Positions 52,140-61,209 of a DNA stretch of 64,000 nt are shown in pieces (the first letter of the stretch is position 1; every line of letters begins with the position of its first letter). The notes beneath the pieces are model-generated. The model searched no databases, was not told the origin of the DNA, and saw nothing but the letters and a program-made list of their open reading frames with translations. Both the position numbers and the translations under genes were made by a program. The DNA is taken from positions 310,001 through 374,000 of the forward strand of contig NZ_PJON01000003.1 in NCBI RefSeq assembly GCF_002900975.1. The letters are read 5' to 3'. The stretch comes from Tabrizicola aquatica (GTDB lineage Bacteria; Pseudomonadota; Alphaproteobacteria; Rhodobacterales; Rhodobacteraceae).

Positions 52140-53171
52140 ATGTCCTTGAAGACCAACTTGCTTGCCAGCGCCTTCGGGCTGAGCCTCGTTCTCGTCGGGG
52201 CCTCGGCCCAGGCAGAGACCGTCCTGACCGTCTCCAGCTGGGTGCCGCAGACACACTTCGTCCACACCGACATCCTGGTTCCCTATGCCGAAGAGGTGGC
52301 AAAGGTGACCGAGGGGCGCGTCACGCTGAATATCATGCCCGCCCCGCTTGGCGCCCCGGCGCAGCATTTCGAACTGGCCCGCACCGGCGTTGCCGACATC
52401 ACCTGGGGCAATTTCACCTATGAGCCCGAGCGTTTCGTCTCGGTCTGGTTCTCGGAATTCCCGTTTGTCGGCACCGACGCCGAAGCGTCCTCGGTCGCAC
52501 TGTGGCGCACCTATGACAAACACCTTGGCGACAACGCCGCCTTCGACGGGGTCGAGATCCTGGGCGTGGGGCTGTTCGGTGGCGGCCATATCCACCACGG
52601 GTCCAAGCCGGTGATCACGCCCGAGGATATCGCCAGCCAGAAGGTCCGTATCGGTGGCCCGATCCAGACCCAGATCATGGAGGCGCTTGGCGCCGTGCCG
52701 GTCGCCGCGCCGGGGACCAAGGCCTATGAACTTCTGGAAGGCGGCGTGATCGACGCCTCGCTGCATTCGGTGGAATCGGTGATGAACTTCCGCCTGGAAG
52801 AGCAGTTGCAGAACCACACGCTGGTGCCGGGCGGTCTGTACGACGCGAGCTTCTTCATCGCGATCAACGAGGCGAAGTGGCAAGGCCTGGAAGAAGCCGA
52901 CCGCGCCGCCATCGCCGCGATCTCGGGCGAGGCGCTGTCGCGCGCCTGGGGCCAGCAGTTCGACCTGCAGAACGAAAAGGCGATGAAGCTGTTCACCGAG
53001 GCCGGGCACCAGTTCCACGAACCCTCGGCCGAGCTGATGGCCGCGATCACCGCCGTCTCGGACAAGATGATCGCCGACTGGATCGTCGCCGCCAAGGCCG
53101 CCGGGGTTGCCGATCCCGAAGCGATGCGCGCCGACTACCTGGCTGCCTATGCCGAGGAAAGCGCGAAGTGA
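52140..53171 (+). CDS. dctP: TRAP transporter periplasmic binding protein DctP
   Basis: A 343-residue DctP-type protein with a signal peptide (MSLKTNLLASAFGLSLVLVG, ASAQAE cleavage region). The family pattern follows (TVSSWVPQTHFVHTDILVPY; ITPEDIASQKVRIGGPIQTQ; GTKAYELLEGGVIDASLHSV with the usual ligand-binding region). It delivers an organic anion to DctQM. GGGAGG precedes the start; a GTG one codon upstream is possible. It follows the M20 gene by 39 bases, and their products probably act on the same compound. Confidence 0.92.
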   Translation: MSLKTNLLASAFGLSLVLVGASAQAETVLTVSSWVPQTHFVHTDILVPYAEEVAKVTEGRVTLNIMPAPLGAPAQHFELARTGVADITWGNFTYEPERFVSVWFSEFPFVGTDAEASSVALWRTYDKHLGDNAAFDGVEILGVGLFGGGHIHHGSKPVITPEDIASQKVRIGGPIQTQIMEALGAVPVAAPGTKAYELLEGGVIDASLHSVESVMNFRLEEQLQNHTLVPGGLYDASFFIAINEAKWQGLEEADRAAIAAISGEALSRAWGQQFDLQNEKAMKLFTEAGHQFHEPSAELMAAITAVSDKMIADWIVAAKAAGVADPEAMRADYLAAYAEESAK

Positions 53172-53172
53172 C

Positions 53173-53203
53173 GCAAGTGCCCGGCGCGCAGGCGCCGGGC
53201 CAC
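53173..53203 (+). other. GC-rich hairpin between dctP and dctQ
   Basis: Arms CCCGGCGC / GCGCCGGG with outer AAGTG / CACTT pairing, directly after the dctP stop and without a T-run. It probably protects the dctP message end and keeps DctP in excess over the membrane subunits. Confidence 0.5.
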
Positions 53204-53228
53204 TTGCCGGCCTTGGGAGGGGCACGCA

Positions 53229-53720
53229 ATGGAGTTTGCAAACAAGGTCAGACGGGCGGTGGAAGCCGTGCTTGTCTGTCTGATGTCAGCGATGGTCGCC
53301 CTGACCTTTGCCGATGTGATCGGTCGTCGCCTGTTCGGCCAGCCGATCTTTGGTGCGCATGACGTGACCGAGCATCTGATGGGGCTTCTGGTCTTTACCG
53401 GCCTGCCGCTGGTCACGCTGGCCGCGCTGCACCTGAAGGTCGACCTCTTCGACAAGGTGCTGCTGCAAGCGCGCCTTGCCTGGTGGTTGAAGACGACGAT
53501 CTTCCTGACCGCGCTGATCTTTGCGCTGATGGCCTGGGCGCTTTTCAGCAAGGCCATGGACGCTGCCAGCTTTTCAGAGGTCAGCCAGGGGCTGAACATC
53601 CCGCGCGCGCCGCTTTACGGCTGGATGGCCGCCTGTGCCGGTCTGGCGGCGCTGGCCGCCCTTTATACCGCTTTCGCCGCGCCGATCTCGGTCGCGCATG
53701 ACCAGGAGGAACTGCTGTGA
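53229..53720 (+). CDS. dctQ: TRAP transporter small permease DctQ
   Basis: A 163-residue protein with four hydrophobic helices (about 12-35, 50-70, 88-110, 130-152) and the family motif FADVIGRRLFGQPIFGAHDV. It is the small membrane subunit that partners DctM. It overlaps the dctM start by four bases. Confidence 0.92.
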   Translation: MEFANKVRRAVEAVLVCLMSAMVALTFADVIGRRLFGQPIFGAHDVTEHLMGLLVFTGLPLVTLAALHLKVDLFDKVLLQARLAWWLKTTIFLTALIFALMAWALFSKAMDAASFSEVSQGLNIPRAPLYGWMAACAGLAALAALYTAFAAPISVAHDQEELL

Positions 53721-55006
53721 TCGTCGGTTTCATTTCGATGGTCGCAGTGATCCTGCTGGCCTTCCTGCGCGTGCCGCTGGGCATCGCGCTGATGGCGGTC
53801 TCGCTTGCGGGCCTGGCCTGGATCACCAGCACCGGCACCGCGCTGACGCTGTTTCCCATGACGGTCTCGGAGGCGGTGCTGTCCTATGACCTGGCCGTGG
53901 TGCCGATGTTCATCCTGATGGGCAACGTCATCTCGCGCACCGGGATCGCGCATGACCTGTTCCGCGCGGCCTATGCCTATCTGGGGTCGGTCAGGGGCGG
54001 CCTGGCACTGGCCACGATGGTGACCTGCGCCGGGTTCGGGTCGGTCTGCGGCTCCAGCTACGCGACGGCGGCGACGATGGCCAAGGTCGCCTATCCCAGC
54101 ATGCGTCGCTATGGCTATTCCGATGGGTTGGCCTCGGCCACCATCGCGGCGGGTGGCACGCTGGGCATCCTGATCCCGCCGTCGATCATCCTGGTGATCT
54201 ACGGCATCATTACCCAGACCAACATCGGCGACCTGTTCGTGGCCGGTGTCCTGCCCGGCCTTCTGGGCCTGACGCTTTACATGCTGGCGGTCGTCTGGGT
54301 GGCCTGGCGCCGCCCGGAAGAGGCGCCGCAGGGCGAACGCAGCAGCTGGTCCGAGCGGATCGCCTCGCTGCGCGGGGTCTGGCCGTTCCTGTTCCTGTTC
54401 GGGCTGATCATCGGTGGCCTTTACGGCGATCTTTTCACCGCGACCGAGGCGGCGGGCATCGGGGCCGGAATGGCGGTGCTGGTGGGCTTTCTGCAGGGCA
54501 GGCTGACCCTGAAGGTGCTGCGCACGGTGATTCTGGAGACGGCCTACACCTCGATCTCGCTTTATGTCGTGCTGTTCGGGGCGATGATGCTGTCCAAGCT
54601 TATGACCATGTCGGGGCTGTCGGTCGGCATTCTGGGCCTGGTCAACGACCTGGGACTGACCGGCTACTGGCTGATCCTGGCGATCCTGGTGATCTTCCTG
54701 GTCCTTGGCTGCGTGATGGATTCGATGGCGATCATCCTGATCTTCGTGCCGCTCTTCGCCCCGGTGGTCGCGATGCAGGGGTTCGACCTGGTGTGGTTCG
54801 GCATCATCGTGGTCGTGGTCACCGAAATCGCGCTGATCACGCCCCCGATCGGCATGAACGTATTTGTGCTGAAGGCCGTGCTGCCCGATGTGCCGGTCCT
54901 GCGGATCTTCCGCGGCCTGGTGCCGTTCATCGCGGTGGACATCATCCGGCTTGGCCTGCTGGTGGCGTTCCCGGCGATCTCGCTCTGGCTTGTCAGCCAT
55001 GTCTGA
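53717..55006 (+). CDS. dctM: TRAP transporter large permease DctM
   Basis: A 429-residue membrane protein with about twelve hydrophobic segments. TRAP hallmarks are present: FILMGNVISRTGIAHDLFRA, GFGSVCGSSYATAATMAKVA, GGTLGILIPPSIILVIYGII and ALITPPIGMNVFVLKAV. It imports the DctP-bound solute with Na+ or H+. The start is GTG within the dctQ 3' end. The following UPF0126 gene overlaps it by eight bases. Confidence 0.95.
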   Translation: MIVGFISMVAVILLAFLRVPLGIALMAVSLAGLAWITSTGTALTLFPMTVSEAVLSYDLAVVPMFILMGNVISRTGIAHDLFRAAYAYLGSVRGGLALATMVTCAGFGSVCGSSYATAATMAKVAYPSMRRYGYSDGLASATIAAGGTLGILIPPSIILVIYGIITQTNIGDLFVAGVLPGLLGLTLYMLAVVWVAWRRPEEAPQGERSSWSERIASLRGVWPFLFLFGLIIGGLYGDLFTATEAAGIGAGMAVLVGFLQGRLTLKVLRTVILETAYTSISLYVVLFGAMMLSKLMTMSGLSVGILGLVNDLGLTGYWLILAILVIFLVLGCVMDSMAIILIFVPLFAPVVAMQGFDLVWFGIIVVVVTEIALITPPIGMNVFVLKAVLPDVPVLRIFRGLVPFIAVDIIRLGLLVAFPAISLWLVSHV

Positions 55007-55664
55007 CGTCGCCCTGCAGGCTGCGGAGATCCTTCGCGTCCTGGACCTTGCATCGGCGGTCGTCTTTGCGATCACCGGTGCGCTGGTCGCCTCGCGCAAG
55101 CAGATGGACATCGTCGGCTTCATGTGGATGGGCGTGATCACCGGCGTGGGGGGTGGCACGCTGCGCGACCTGCTGCTGGATGCGCCGGTGTTCTGGATCG
55201 TGGACCCAACCCCGCTGGCGTTGTGCCTTGGCGCGGCGGGGCTGGTGCATTTCTCGGCCCATCTGGTGGCGTCGCGCTACCGCTTCCTGCTGTATCTCGA
55301 CGCGTTCGGCATGGCGCTGGTCACGACCGTGGGCACGGCCAAGGCGCTGGACATGGGGACCGGGCCGCTGGTCGCCGTGGGGATGGGTGTGATCACCGCG
55401 GCTGTGGGGGGCATCTTGCGGGACATTCTGGGGCAGGAGCCGTCCATCCTTTTGCGGCGCGACATCTATGTGACGGCGGCCGTCTGCGGGTCGGTCACAT
55501 ATGTTGTGGCCGATGCGCTGGGGGTATCGGGGCCTGCAACCACCGCCCTGGCTATCGCGGCAGGCTTTACCCTGCGCGCCTGCGCCATCCGCTTCGACCT
55601 GTTCCTGCCGATCTTCCGCCCGAGGCCCGGTCGTATGCCCGGCATTCGAGGCGAGGTCAGGTAG
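54999..55664 (+). CDS. UPF0126/TRIC-like membrane protein
   Basis: A 221-residue protein with about seven hydrophobic helices arranged as two repeats of the UPF0126 (YicG) domain: FAITGALVASRKQMDIVGFM and TVGTAKALDMGTGPLVAVGM, with GVGGGTLRDLLLD and AVGGILRDILGQE. Bacterial members are related to trimeric cation channels, and some have been linked to glycine transport. Its ATG at 54999 lies within dctM, so it is translated with the TRAP genes. If the operon handles hippurate, a glycine link would be attractive but is speculation. Confidence 0.85.
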   Translation: MSDVALQAAEILRVLDLASAVVFAITGALVASRKQMDIVGFMWMGVITGVGGGTLRDLLLDAPVFWIVDPTPLALCLGAAGLVHFSAHLVASRYRFLLYLDAFGMALVTTVGTAKALDMGTGPLVAVGMGVITAAVGGILRDILGQEPSILLRRDIYVTAAVCGSVTYVVADALGVSGPATTALAIAAGFTLRACAIRFDLFLPIFRPRPGRMPGIRGEVR

Positions 55665-55721
55665 CGCTTTGAAGGTATCCGCCAGAAGTCTTGAATGCAG
55701 GCCGCGGGCACCCGTTTCGGG

Positions 55722-56840
55722 TCAAAGGCCCAACCGGTCCACCACCCAGATCCCCAGGGCCTGCACCATGTCGTCACGCCAGGATAGCGGCCCCGGACGG
55801 TAAAGCGCCGAGGCCAGCGCGCGCTGCTGCTTTTCAAGGATGCCCACATCCTCGCGCGCGACGCGTTCCCAGCGGTCGTAATAGGGTTCGGCGCGGGTGG
55901 CGAAGTCGGGCAGCGAGAGCCGATCCTTGGGGAAGCAGCCGCCGACCTCCAGCACAGTGCGGTTTTCGCTGACCGGGATGGTGTTCAGCCACCAGAGCGT
56001 GTCTTGCGCCACGGCGAATTGCACGGTTGGAAAGACCACGGTGAAATAGGTGCCCTGGCGCGCATCCTCGTCCAGGCCGGCAATCGGGTCGAAGGGCGGG
56101 ACGGTGTCGCTGAGCGTGGCGATGGACCGGCCTGAGATCACCTGGATGCAGATCCAGTCGCCCAGGGTCTGCGGCGTGCGGGATTGCTGGGCGCCCACGG
56201 TGTTCTTGTGGACGATGCCGGTGTGATAGGTCTCGACCGCGTTTTCAAGGATGAGCTTCCAGTTGCAGACCACATCCAGCGTGATCCGCCAGGTGCAGCG
56301 CATCTGGCCAAGCTGGTGGCTGGCCATGCGGTCGGGAAAGTCGCCAAGGTGGTCGCGCAGGCTGGGCCCGTCCCTGGTGAAGCGGGCAAAGACGAATCCC
56401 TCCCATTCGTCCAGGTCCAGGGCGACAAGACCGTTCTCGACCTTGTCGAAGCCTTCGGCGTCCTTCATGTCCGGGCAGCCGTAAAGGCGGCCATCGTTCA
56501 GATAGCTCCAGGCGTGGTAGGGGCAGGTGATGCGTCCGCCCACGTTGCCCGACCCCTCCAGCAGGATCGAGCCGCGGTGGCGGCAGTAATTGGCAAAGCA
56601 GCGCAAGCTGCCGTCATTGCCGCGAATCAGGACAATCGGCCCGCCGGGGCTGTCGAAGGCGCGATAGTCGCCGGGCTGGGGCAACTCTTCGGCGCGGGTC
56701 AGGAAGAACCAGTGTCGAAGGAAGATCCGCTCACGCTCGGCCTTGAAGATCGCCGGGTCGGTATAGAACCCCGCCGGCATGGAGCGCGCCCGGTTCAGGG
56801 GCTGGGTCGCGGCGGAAAGCTCGGCGCGGTCAAGGCTCAT
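55722..56840 (-). CDS. Rieske non-haem iron oxygenase, large-subunit type
   Basis: A 372-residue oxygenase. The Rieske ligands are Cys86, His88, Cys106 and His109 (YCRHRG, CPYHAW), and the catalytic iron motif is ENAVETYHTGIVH. It belongs to the group of alpha-only oxygenases acting on quaternary amines, aromatic acids or similar; the substrate is unknown. No ferredoxin or reductase is adjacent, so it may borrow BenC-like electron transfer or an unlinked reductase. Start MSLDRAEL at 56840 is used; the longer frame runs through the divergent promoter. It converges on the UPF0126 gene. Confidence 0.88.
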   Translation of the reverse strand: MSLDRAELSAATQPLNRARSMPAGFYTDPAIFKAERERIFLRHWFFLTRAEELPQPGDYRAFDSPGGPIVLIRGNDGSLRCFANYCRHRGSILLEGSGNVGGRITCPYHAWSYLNDGRLYGCPDMKDAEGFDKVENGLVALDLDEWEGFVFARFTRDGPSLRDHLGDFPDRMASHQLGQMRCTWRITLDVVCNWKLILENAVETYHTGIVHKNTVGAQQSRTPQTLGDWICIQVISGRSIATLSDTVPPFDPIAGLDEDARQGTYFTVVFPTVQFAVAQDTLWWLNTIPVSENRTVLEVGGCFPKDRLSLPDFATRAEPYYDRWERVAREDVGILEKQQRALASALYRPGPLSWRDDMVQALGIWVVDRLGL

Positions 56841-57003
56841 CTCTCGTTCCCGGTTCTGGCTTGGATACAAGGAGTGTGCGGCCGTGGTCGCGGCCCGGCA
56901 AGTTCCGGGGCGACATTGCGGGGTCGAAGTTGGTCCGTGCATTCCTGCCCCGGCGGGCATAGCATCGCGTCAGGCCATCCGGGCCGGGCAGGGAGATACG
57001 GTC

Positions 57004-57129
57004 GTGGCCAAGGGCATGAACAAGCGCAAGGAAGTGAAGAAACCGAAAAAAGAGGCCGCGAAGGCCCCGGTCAAAGTTTCCTCGACCAACGCGAAGGTCA
57101 CCATCTCGGCTGGCAAGCCGAAAGAATAG
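57004..57129 (+). CDS. 41-residue lysine-rich small protein
   Basis: From a GTG start (VAKGMNKRKEVKKPKKEAAK, then APVKVSSTNAKVTISAGKPK and E), with GGGAG about nine bases upstream. Small proteins with the opening MAKGxNxxKEVKKPKKE recur in proteobacteria, so I think it is real although very short. It is highly basic (nucleic-acid or ribosome association is conceivable). It lies between the divergent Rieske gene and the convergent putR. Confidence 0.6.
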   Translation: MAKGMNKRKEVKKPKKEAAKAPVKVSSTNAKVTISAGKPKE

Positions 57130-57149
57130 GGCGATCCACGCGGCGCGGG

Positions 57150-57611
57150 TCAGAACACCTCTTTCACCGCCTCCATCGCGACATAGGTCGAGGTCGAGGA
57201 TACATGCGGCAGGGTCGAGATCACTTCGCCTAGAACCCGCCGGTACGCCTGGATGTCCGAAGTCCGGACCTTGAGCAGATAGTCGAAGCTTGACGCCATC
57301 ATGTGGCATTGCTCGACCTCGGGCACCTGCAGGACGGCGCGGTTGAAGGCGGTCAGCGCCGCCTCGCGCGTGTCGGACAGCCGAACTTCGACGAAGGCGA
57401 CATGCGCCTGTCCCATCTTGATCGGGTCCAGGATGGCGCGATAGCCTGTGATGATCCCCGCCTCCTCCAGCCGTTTCATGCGGGCCTGGGTCGGCGATTT
57501 CGACAGGCCGATGCGGCGGGCCAGTTCCACTGCGGCGATCCGGCCGTCGGTCTGTAGAACGCGCAGGATGGCAAGGTCGAAACGGTCAAGGTCCACGCGG
57601 TCGTTTGGCAT
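57150..57611 (-). CDS. putR: Lrp/AsnC-family regulator PutR
   Basis: A 153-residue Lrp-type regulator: helix-turn-helix DLAILRVLQTDGRIAAVELA and GLSKSPTQARMKRLEEAGII, and a RAM/AsnC ligand domain (VPEVEQCHMMASSFDYLLKV). It is divergent from putA with 105 bases between starts. This is the arrangement of PutR, which activates putA in response to proline in alphaproteobacteria such as Rhodobacter and Agrobacterium. Confidence 0.9.
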   Translation of the reverse strand: MPNDRVDLDRFDLAILRVLQTDGRIAAVELARRIGLSKSPTQARMKRLEEAGIITGYRAILDPIKMGQAHVAFVEVRLSDTREAALTAFNRAVLQVPEVEQCHMMASSFDYLLKVRTSDIQAYRRVLGEVISTLPHVSSTSTYVAMEAVKEVF

Positions 57612-57716
57612 CGCAGTTTTCCAGATTCGCTGTCGTTCCGACCGGGTACCACATGATCTTCAGGAAAACAGCCTGCATTTTTGGCGCTATTCTGGGCGGA
57701 AAGAAAGGTCCCTGAA

Positions 57717-60700
57717 ATGCCCGTCGATTCTGCATCCGCCTGGTCTGTCATCACCACCGAAGCCCTGGCCGACGAGGCAGGCCTGGTCCGCCGTCTGGCG
57801 GCCGAAGCCGCGCTGGATGCGCCGGCGCGCGCCGCCATCGTCGCACAGGGCGCGGACCTGGTGCGTCGCATCCGCGCCAGTGCAAAGCCGGGGCTGATGG
57901 AGGTATTCCTGGCGGAATACGGGCTTTCGACCGACGAAGGCATCGCGCTGATGTGCCTGGCCGAGGCGCTGCTGCGGGTTCCCGACGCCGAGACCATGGA
58001 TGCGCTGATCGAGGACAAGATCGCCCCCTCGGACTGGGGCCGTCATCTGGGGAAATCGGCCTCAAGCCTGGTGAACGCCTCGACCTGGGCGCTGATGCTG
58101 ACGGGGAAGGTCCTGGACGATGCCGAGGGCGGGATCACCCGCCACCTGCGCGCCGCCGTGAAGCGGTTGGGGGAACCGGTGATCCGAACCGCCGTCGGGC
58201 GGGCGATGAAGGAGATGGGGCGCAACTTCGTTCTGGGCGAGACCATCGACAAGGCGATGGACCGCGCCGAGGAGTTGGAAGACAAGGGCTATACCTACAG
58301 CTATGACATGCTGGGCGAGGCGGCCCGGACCGAGGCCGATGCCCGCCGCTATCACCTGAGCTATTCCCGCGCGATCACCGCCATCGCTCGGGCCGCCAAG
58401 GGCAACGACATCCGCACCAATCCCGGCATCTCGGTCAAGCTTTCCGCGCTGCACCCGCGCTATGAGGTCGCCAAGCGCGCGCGGGTGATGGAGGAACTGG
58501 TCCCCCGCGTCCGCGCGTTGGCATCGCTGGCGAAAGCCGCGGGCCTGGGGTTCAACATCGACGCCGAGGAGGCCGACCGCCTGGCCCTGTCGCTGGAGGT
58601 GATCGAGGCCACCCTTTCGGATCCCGCGCTGAAGGGGTGGGAAGGGTTCGGCGTCGTCGTCCAGGCCTATGGCCGCCGGGCTGGCGCGGTGATCGACTGG
58701 CTGCATGCCCTGGCGACAAGGCTTGACCGCAAGATCATGGTGCGTCTGGTCAAGGGCGCCTATTGGGATGCCGAGGTGAAGCGGGCCCAGGTGCTGGGGC
58801 TGCAAAGCTTTCCGGTCTTTACCCGCAAGCAGTCCACCGATGTCAGCTATGTCGCCAATGCGCGGAAGCTGCTTGGCCTGACCGACCGGATCTATCCGCA
58901 GTTCGCCACCCACAACGCCCATACGGTTGCGGCGATCCTGCACATTGCCCAGGCACAAGGGCTGACTGCGATGGACTATGAATTCCAGCGGCTGCACGGC
59001 ATGGGCGAGCGGTTGCACGATATTGTCCTGACTGACAACGCCACCCGCTGTCGGATTTACGCTCCGGTCGGGGCGCACCGCGATCTTCTGGCCTATCTGG
59101 TCCGCCGGTTGCTGGAAAACGGCGCGAACTCCAGCTTCGTCAACCAGATCGTGGATGAGGATGTGGCCCCGGAAACCGTCGCTGCCTGCCCACTGACGGC
59201 GGTCGAGGCTTTGGCGGTGATCCCCAGTCCGGCACTGACGGCCGGACCGGCGCTGTTTGGCGGGCGGAAGAACAGTCAGGGGTGGGACCTGACCGATACC
59301 GCCGATCTGGCGGCCATCGAGGCTGCCCGCGCGCCTTATGCCGAGGCGCGGATCGACGCCGCGCCGCGCCTTGCAGGCCGTGTCGTGGGCGGGCCGCAGC
59401 TTGCGGTCCTGAACCCGGCGACCGGGGCGGTGGTCGGCCACGTCACCACGGCGGCGCTGCCCGATGTGGACACCGCGCTGCGGCTGGCCGAGCCCTGGGC
59501 CGCCGCCGCGCAAGAGCGTGCCATGGTCCTGAACCGCGCTGCCGACCGGATGGAGGCGGACTTTGGCCGTATCTTCGCCCTCTTGGCACGCGAGGCGGGC
59601 AAGACCCTGGCCGATGCCGTGGCCGAACTGCGCGAGGCGGTGGATTTCCTGCGCTATTACGCCAGCCAGGCCGCGCAGCAGCACCCCGCGCGCGGGGTTT
59701 TTGCCTGCATCAGCCCCTGGAACTTTCCGCTGGCGATCTTCTGCGGCCAGATCGGGGCCGCCCTGGCCGCGGGCAATGCCGTCCTGGCGAAACCCGCCGA
59801 ACAGACACCCCTCATCGCCACCCTTGCCGTCGACCACCTGCTGGCGGCTGCTGTGCCCCCGACCGCGCTTCAGCTTCTCCCTGGCGATGGCGCGGTCGGG
59901 GCTGCCCTGACCCGCGACTCACGGGTGAACGGGGTTGCCTTCACCGGCTCGACCGAGACGGCGCAGGCGATCCGCCGCAGCATGGCCGACCACCTGGACC
60001 CGACGGCCCCGCTGATTGCAGAGACCGGGGGCCTGAACGCGATGCTGGTGGACAGCACGGCGCTACCGGAACAGGCGGTGCGGGATATCATCGCTTCCAG
60101 CTTCCAGTCTGCCGGCCAGCGTTGTTCGGCCCTGCGCTGCCTTTATGTGCAAGAGGACGTGGCCGAGACCGTGACCGAGATGCTGTTCGGCGCGATGGAG
60201 GATATGGCGCTGGGCGATCCGTGGGCTTTGTCCACCGACATCGGCCCGGTGATCGACGCCGAGGCGCAGGCGGGGATCCGCGCCTATGTCGACGCCGCGC
60301 GGGCCGAAGGGCGCGTCCTGAAGGAGCTGGCTGCACCGGGGCAGGGGACCTTCATCGCCCCCACGGTGCTGTCGGTAAACGGCATCGAGGACATGCCGCG
60401 CGAGATCTTCGGTCCGGTCCTGCATGTCGCCACCTTCAAGGCGAACCAGATCGACCGGGTGATCGCCGCGATCAACGCCACGGGCTATGGCCTGACCTTC
60501 GGTCTGCACAGCCGGATCGATGACCGGGTGCAGCGCATCGTCGAGGGGCTGCGGGTCGGCAACACCTATGTCAACCGCAACCAGATCGGCGCTGTCGTCG
60601 GCAGCCAGCCCTTCGGTGGCGAGGGGTTGTCGGGCACCGGACCCAAGGCGGGCGGGCCGCATTACCTGGCCCGGTTCACCAGCGCCCCGACCCCGGTGGC

Positions 60701-61163
60701 CAGCGAGGACGGCGCGGCGACATCCGTGGCCGAGGTGGCCAAAGCGTTGGCCGCGCCGCTGCCTGCAACCGCCCCTCAGGCTCAGGACATGCCCGGTCCC
60801 ACGGGCGAGTCGAACCGTCTGTCCCTGACCCCGCGTGCGCCATTGCTTTGCCTTGGGCCGGGACGTAGCGCCGCGCTGGCCCAGGCCGAGGCGGTGCGCA
60901 AGCTGGGTGGCCATGCCGTTGAGGCCCCCGGCCTGCCGGTCGAGGCGCTGACGACGCTGCAGGGGTTCTCGGGCGCGCTGTGGTGGGGGGACGCGCTGCA
61001 GGGCCGCGCCCGCGCCAAGGCGCTGGCCAGCCGGCAGGGGCCGATCCTGCCGCTGATCGCCACGCCCGACGCCGGCCATGCGCTGCTAGAGCGGCACCTG
61101 TGCATCGACACCACGGCCTCGGGCGGGAATGCCCAGCTTCTGGCGGCCGTGGCCGACGCTTGA
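57717..61163 (+). CDS. putA: bifunctional proline dehydrogenase / P5C dehydrogenase PutA
   Basis: A 1148-residue enzyme that oxidises proline to glutamate. An FAD barrel spans about 180-480 (GFNIDAEEADRLALSLEVIE, MVRLVKGAYWDAEVKRAQVL, YEFQRLHGMGERLHD). The aldehyde dehydrogenase domain spans about 560-1010, with PWNFPLAIFCGQ, the catalytic Glu in AETGGLN and Cys in SAGQRCSALRCLY. A C-terminal extension follows. It lacks the N-terminal ribbon-helix-helix DNA-binding domain of enteric PutA, consistent with control by PutR. GAAAGG lies before the ATG at 57717; an upstream in-frame start is less likely. Confidence 0.96.
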   Translation: MPVDSASAWSVITTEALADEAGLVRRLAAEAALDAPARAAIVAQGADLVRRIRASAKPGLMEVFLAEYGLSTDEGIALMCLAEALLRVPDAETMDALIEDKIAPSDWGRHLGKSASSLVNASTWALMLTGKVLDDAEGGITRHLRAAVKRLGEPVIRTAVGRAMKEMGRNFVLGETIDKAMDRAEELEDKGYTYSYDMLGEAARTEADARRYHLSYSRAITAIARAAKGNDIRTNPGISVKLSALHPRYEVAKRARVMEELVPRVRALASLAKAAGLGFNIDAEEADRLALSLEVIEATLSDPALKGWEGFGVVVQAYGRRAGAVIDWLHALATRLDRKIMVRLVKGAYWDAEVKRAQVLGLQSFPVFTRKQSTDVSYVANARKLLGLTDRIYPQFATHNAHTVAAILHIAQAQGLTAMDYEFQRLHGMGERLHDIVLTDNATRCRIYAPVGAHRDLLAYLVRRLLENGANSSFVNQIVDEDVAPETVAACPLTAVEALAVIPSPALTAGPALFGGRKNSQGWDLTDTADLAAIEAARAPYAEARIDAAPRLAGRVVGGPQLAVLNPATGAVVGHVTTAALPDVDTALRLAEPWAAAAQERAMVLNRAADRMEADFGRIFALLAREAGKTLADAVAELREAVDFLRYYASQAAQQHPARGVFACISPWNFPLAIFCGQIGAALAAGNAVLAKPAEQTPLIATLAVDHLLAAAVPPTALQLLPGDGAVGAALTRDSRVNGVAFTGSTETAQAIRRSMADHLDPTAPLIAETGGLNAMLVDSTALPEQAVRDIIASSFQSAGQRCSALRCLYVQEDVAETVTEMLFGAMEDMALGDPWALSTDIGPVIDAEAQAGIRAYVDAARAEGRVLKELAAPGQGTFIAPTVLSVNGIEDMPREIFGPVLHVATFKANQIDRVIAAINATGYGLTFGLHSRIDDRVQRIVEGLRVGNTYVNRNQIGAVVGSQPFGGEGLSGTGPKAGGPHYLARFTSAPTPVASEDGAATSVAEVAKALAAPLPATAPQAQDMPGPTGESNRLSLTPRAPLLCLGPGRSAALAQAEAVRKLGGHAVEAPGLPVEALTTLQGFSGALWWGDALQGRARAKALASRQGPILPLIATPDAGHALLERHLCIDTTASGGNAQLLAAVADA

Positions 61164-61172
61164 CGCAACCCC

Positions 61173-61209
61173 GCGGATCGGAAAGGCTGGGCGCATGTTT
61201 CCGATCCGC
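61173..61209 (+). promoter_or_regulatory. 12-base inverted repeat enclosing the rhomboid start codon
   Basis: Perfect arms GCGGATCGGAAA and TTTCCGATCCGC flank a 13-base loop that ends with the ATG at 61195-61197. The ribosome binding purines (GGAAAGG) are partly in the left arm. The folded mRNA would hide the start signal of the rhomboid gene. Confidence 0.6.

Noticed and set aside
50913-53225. 770-codon minus-strand open frame
   Set aside because: It is antisense to the M20 and dctP genes, which show catalytic motifs and a signal peptide on the plus strand.
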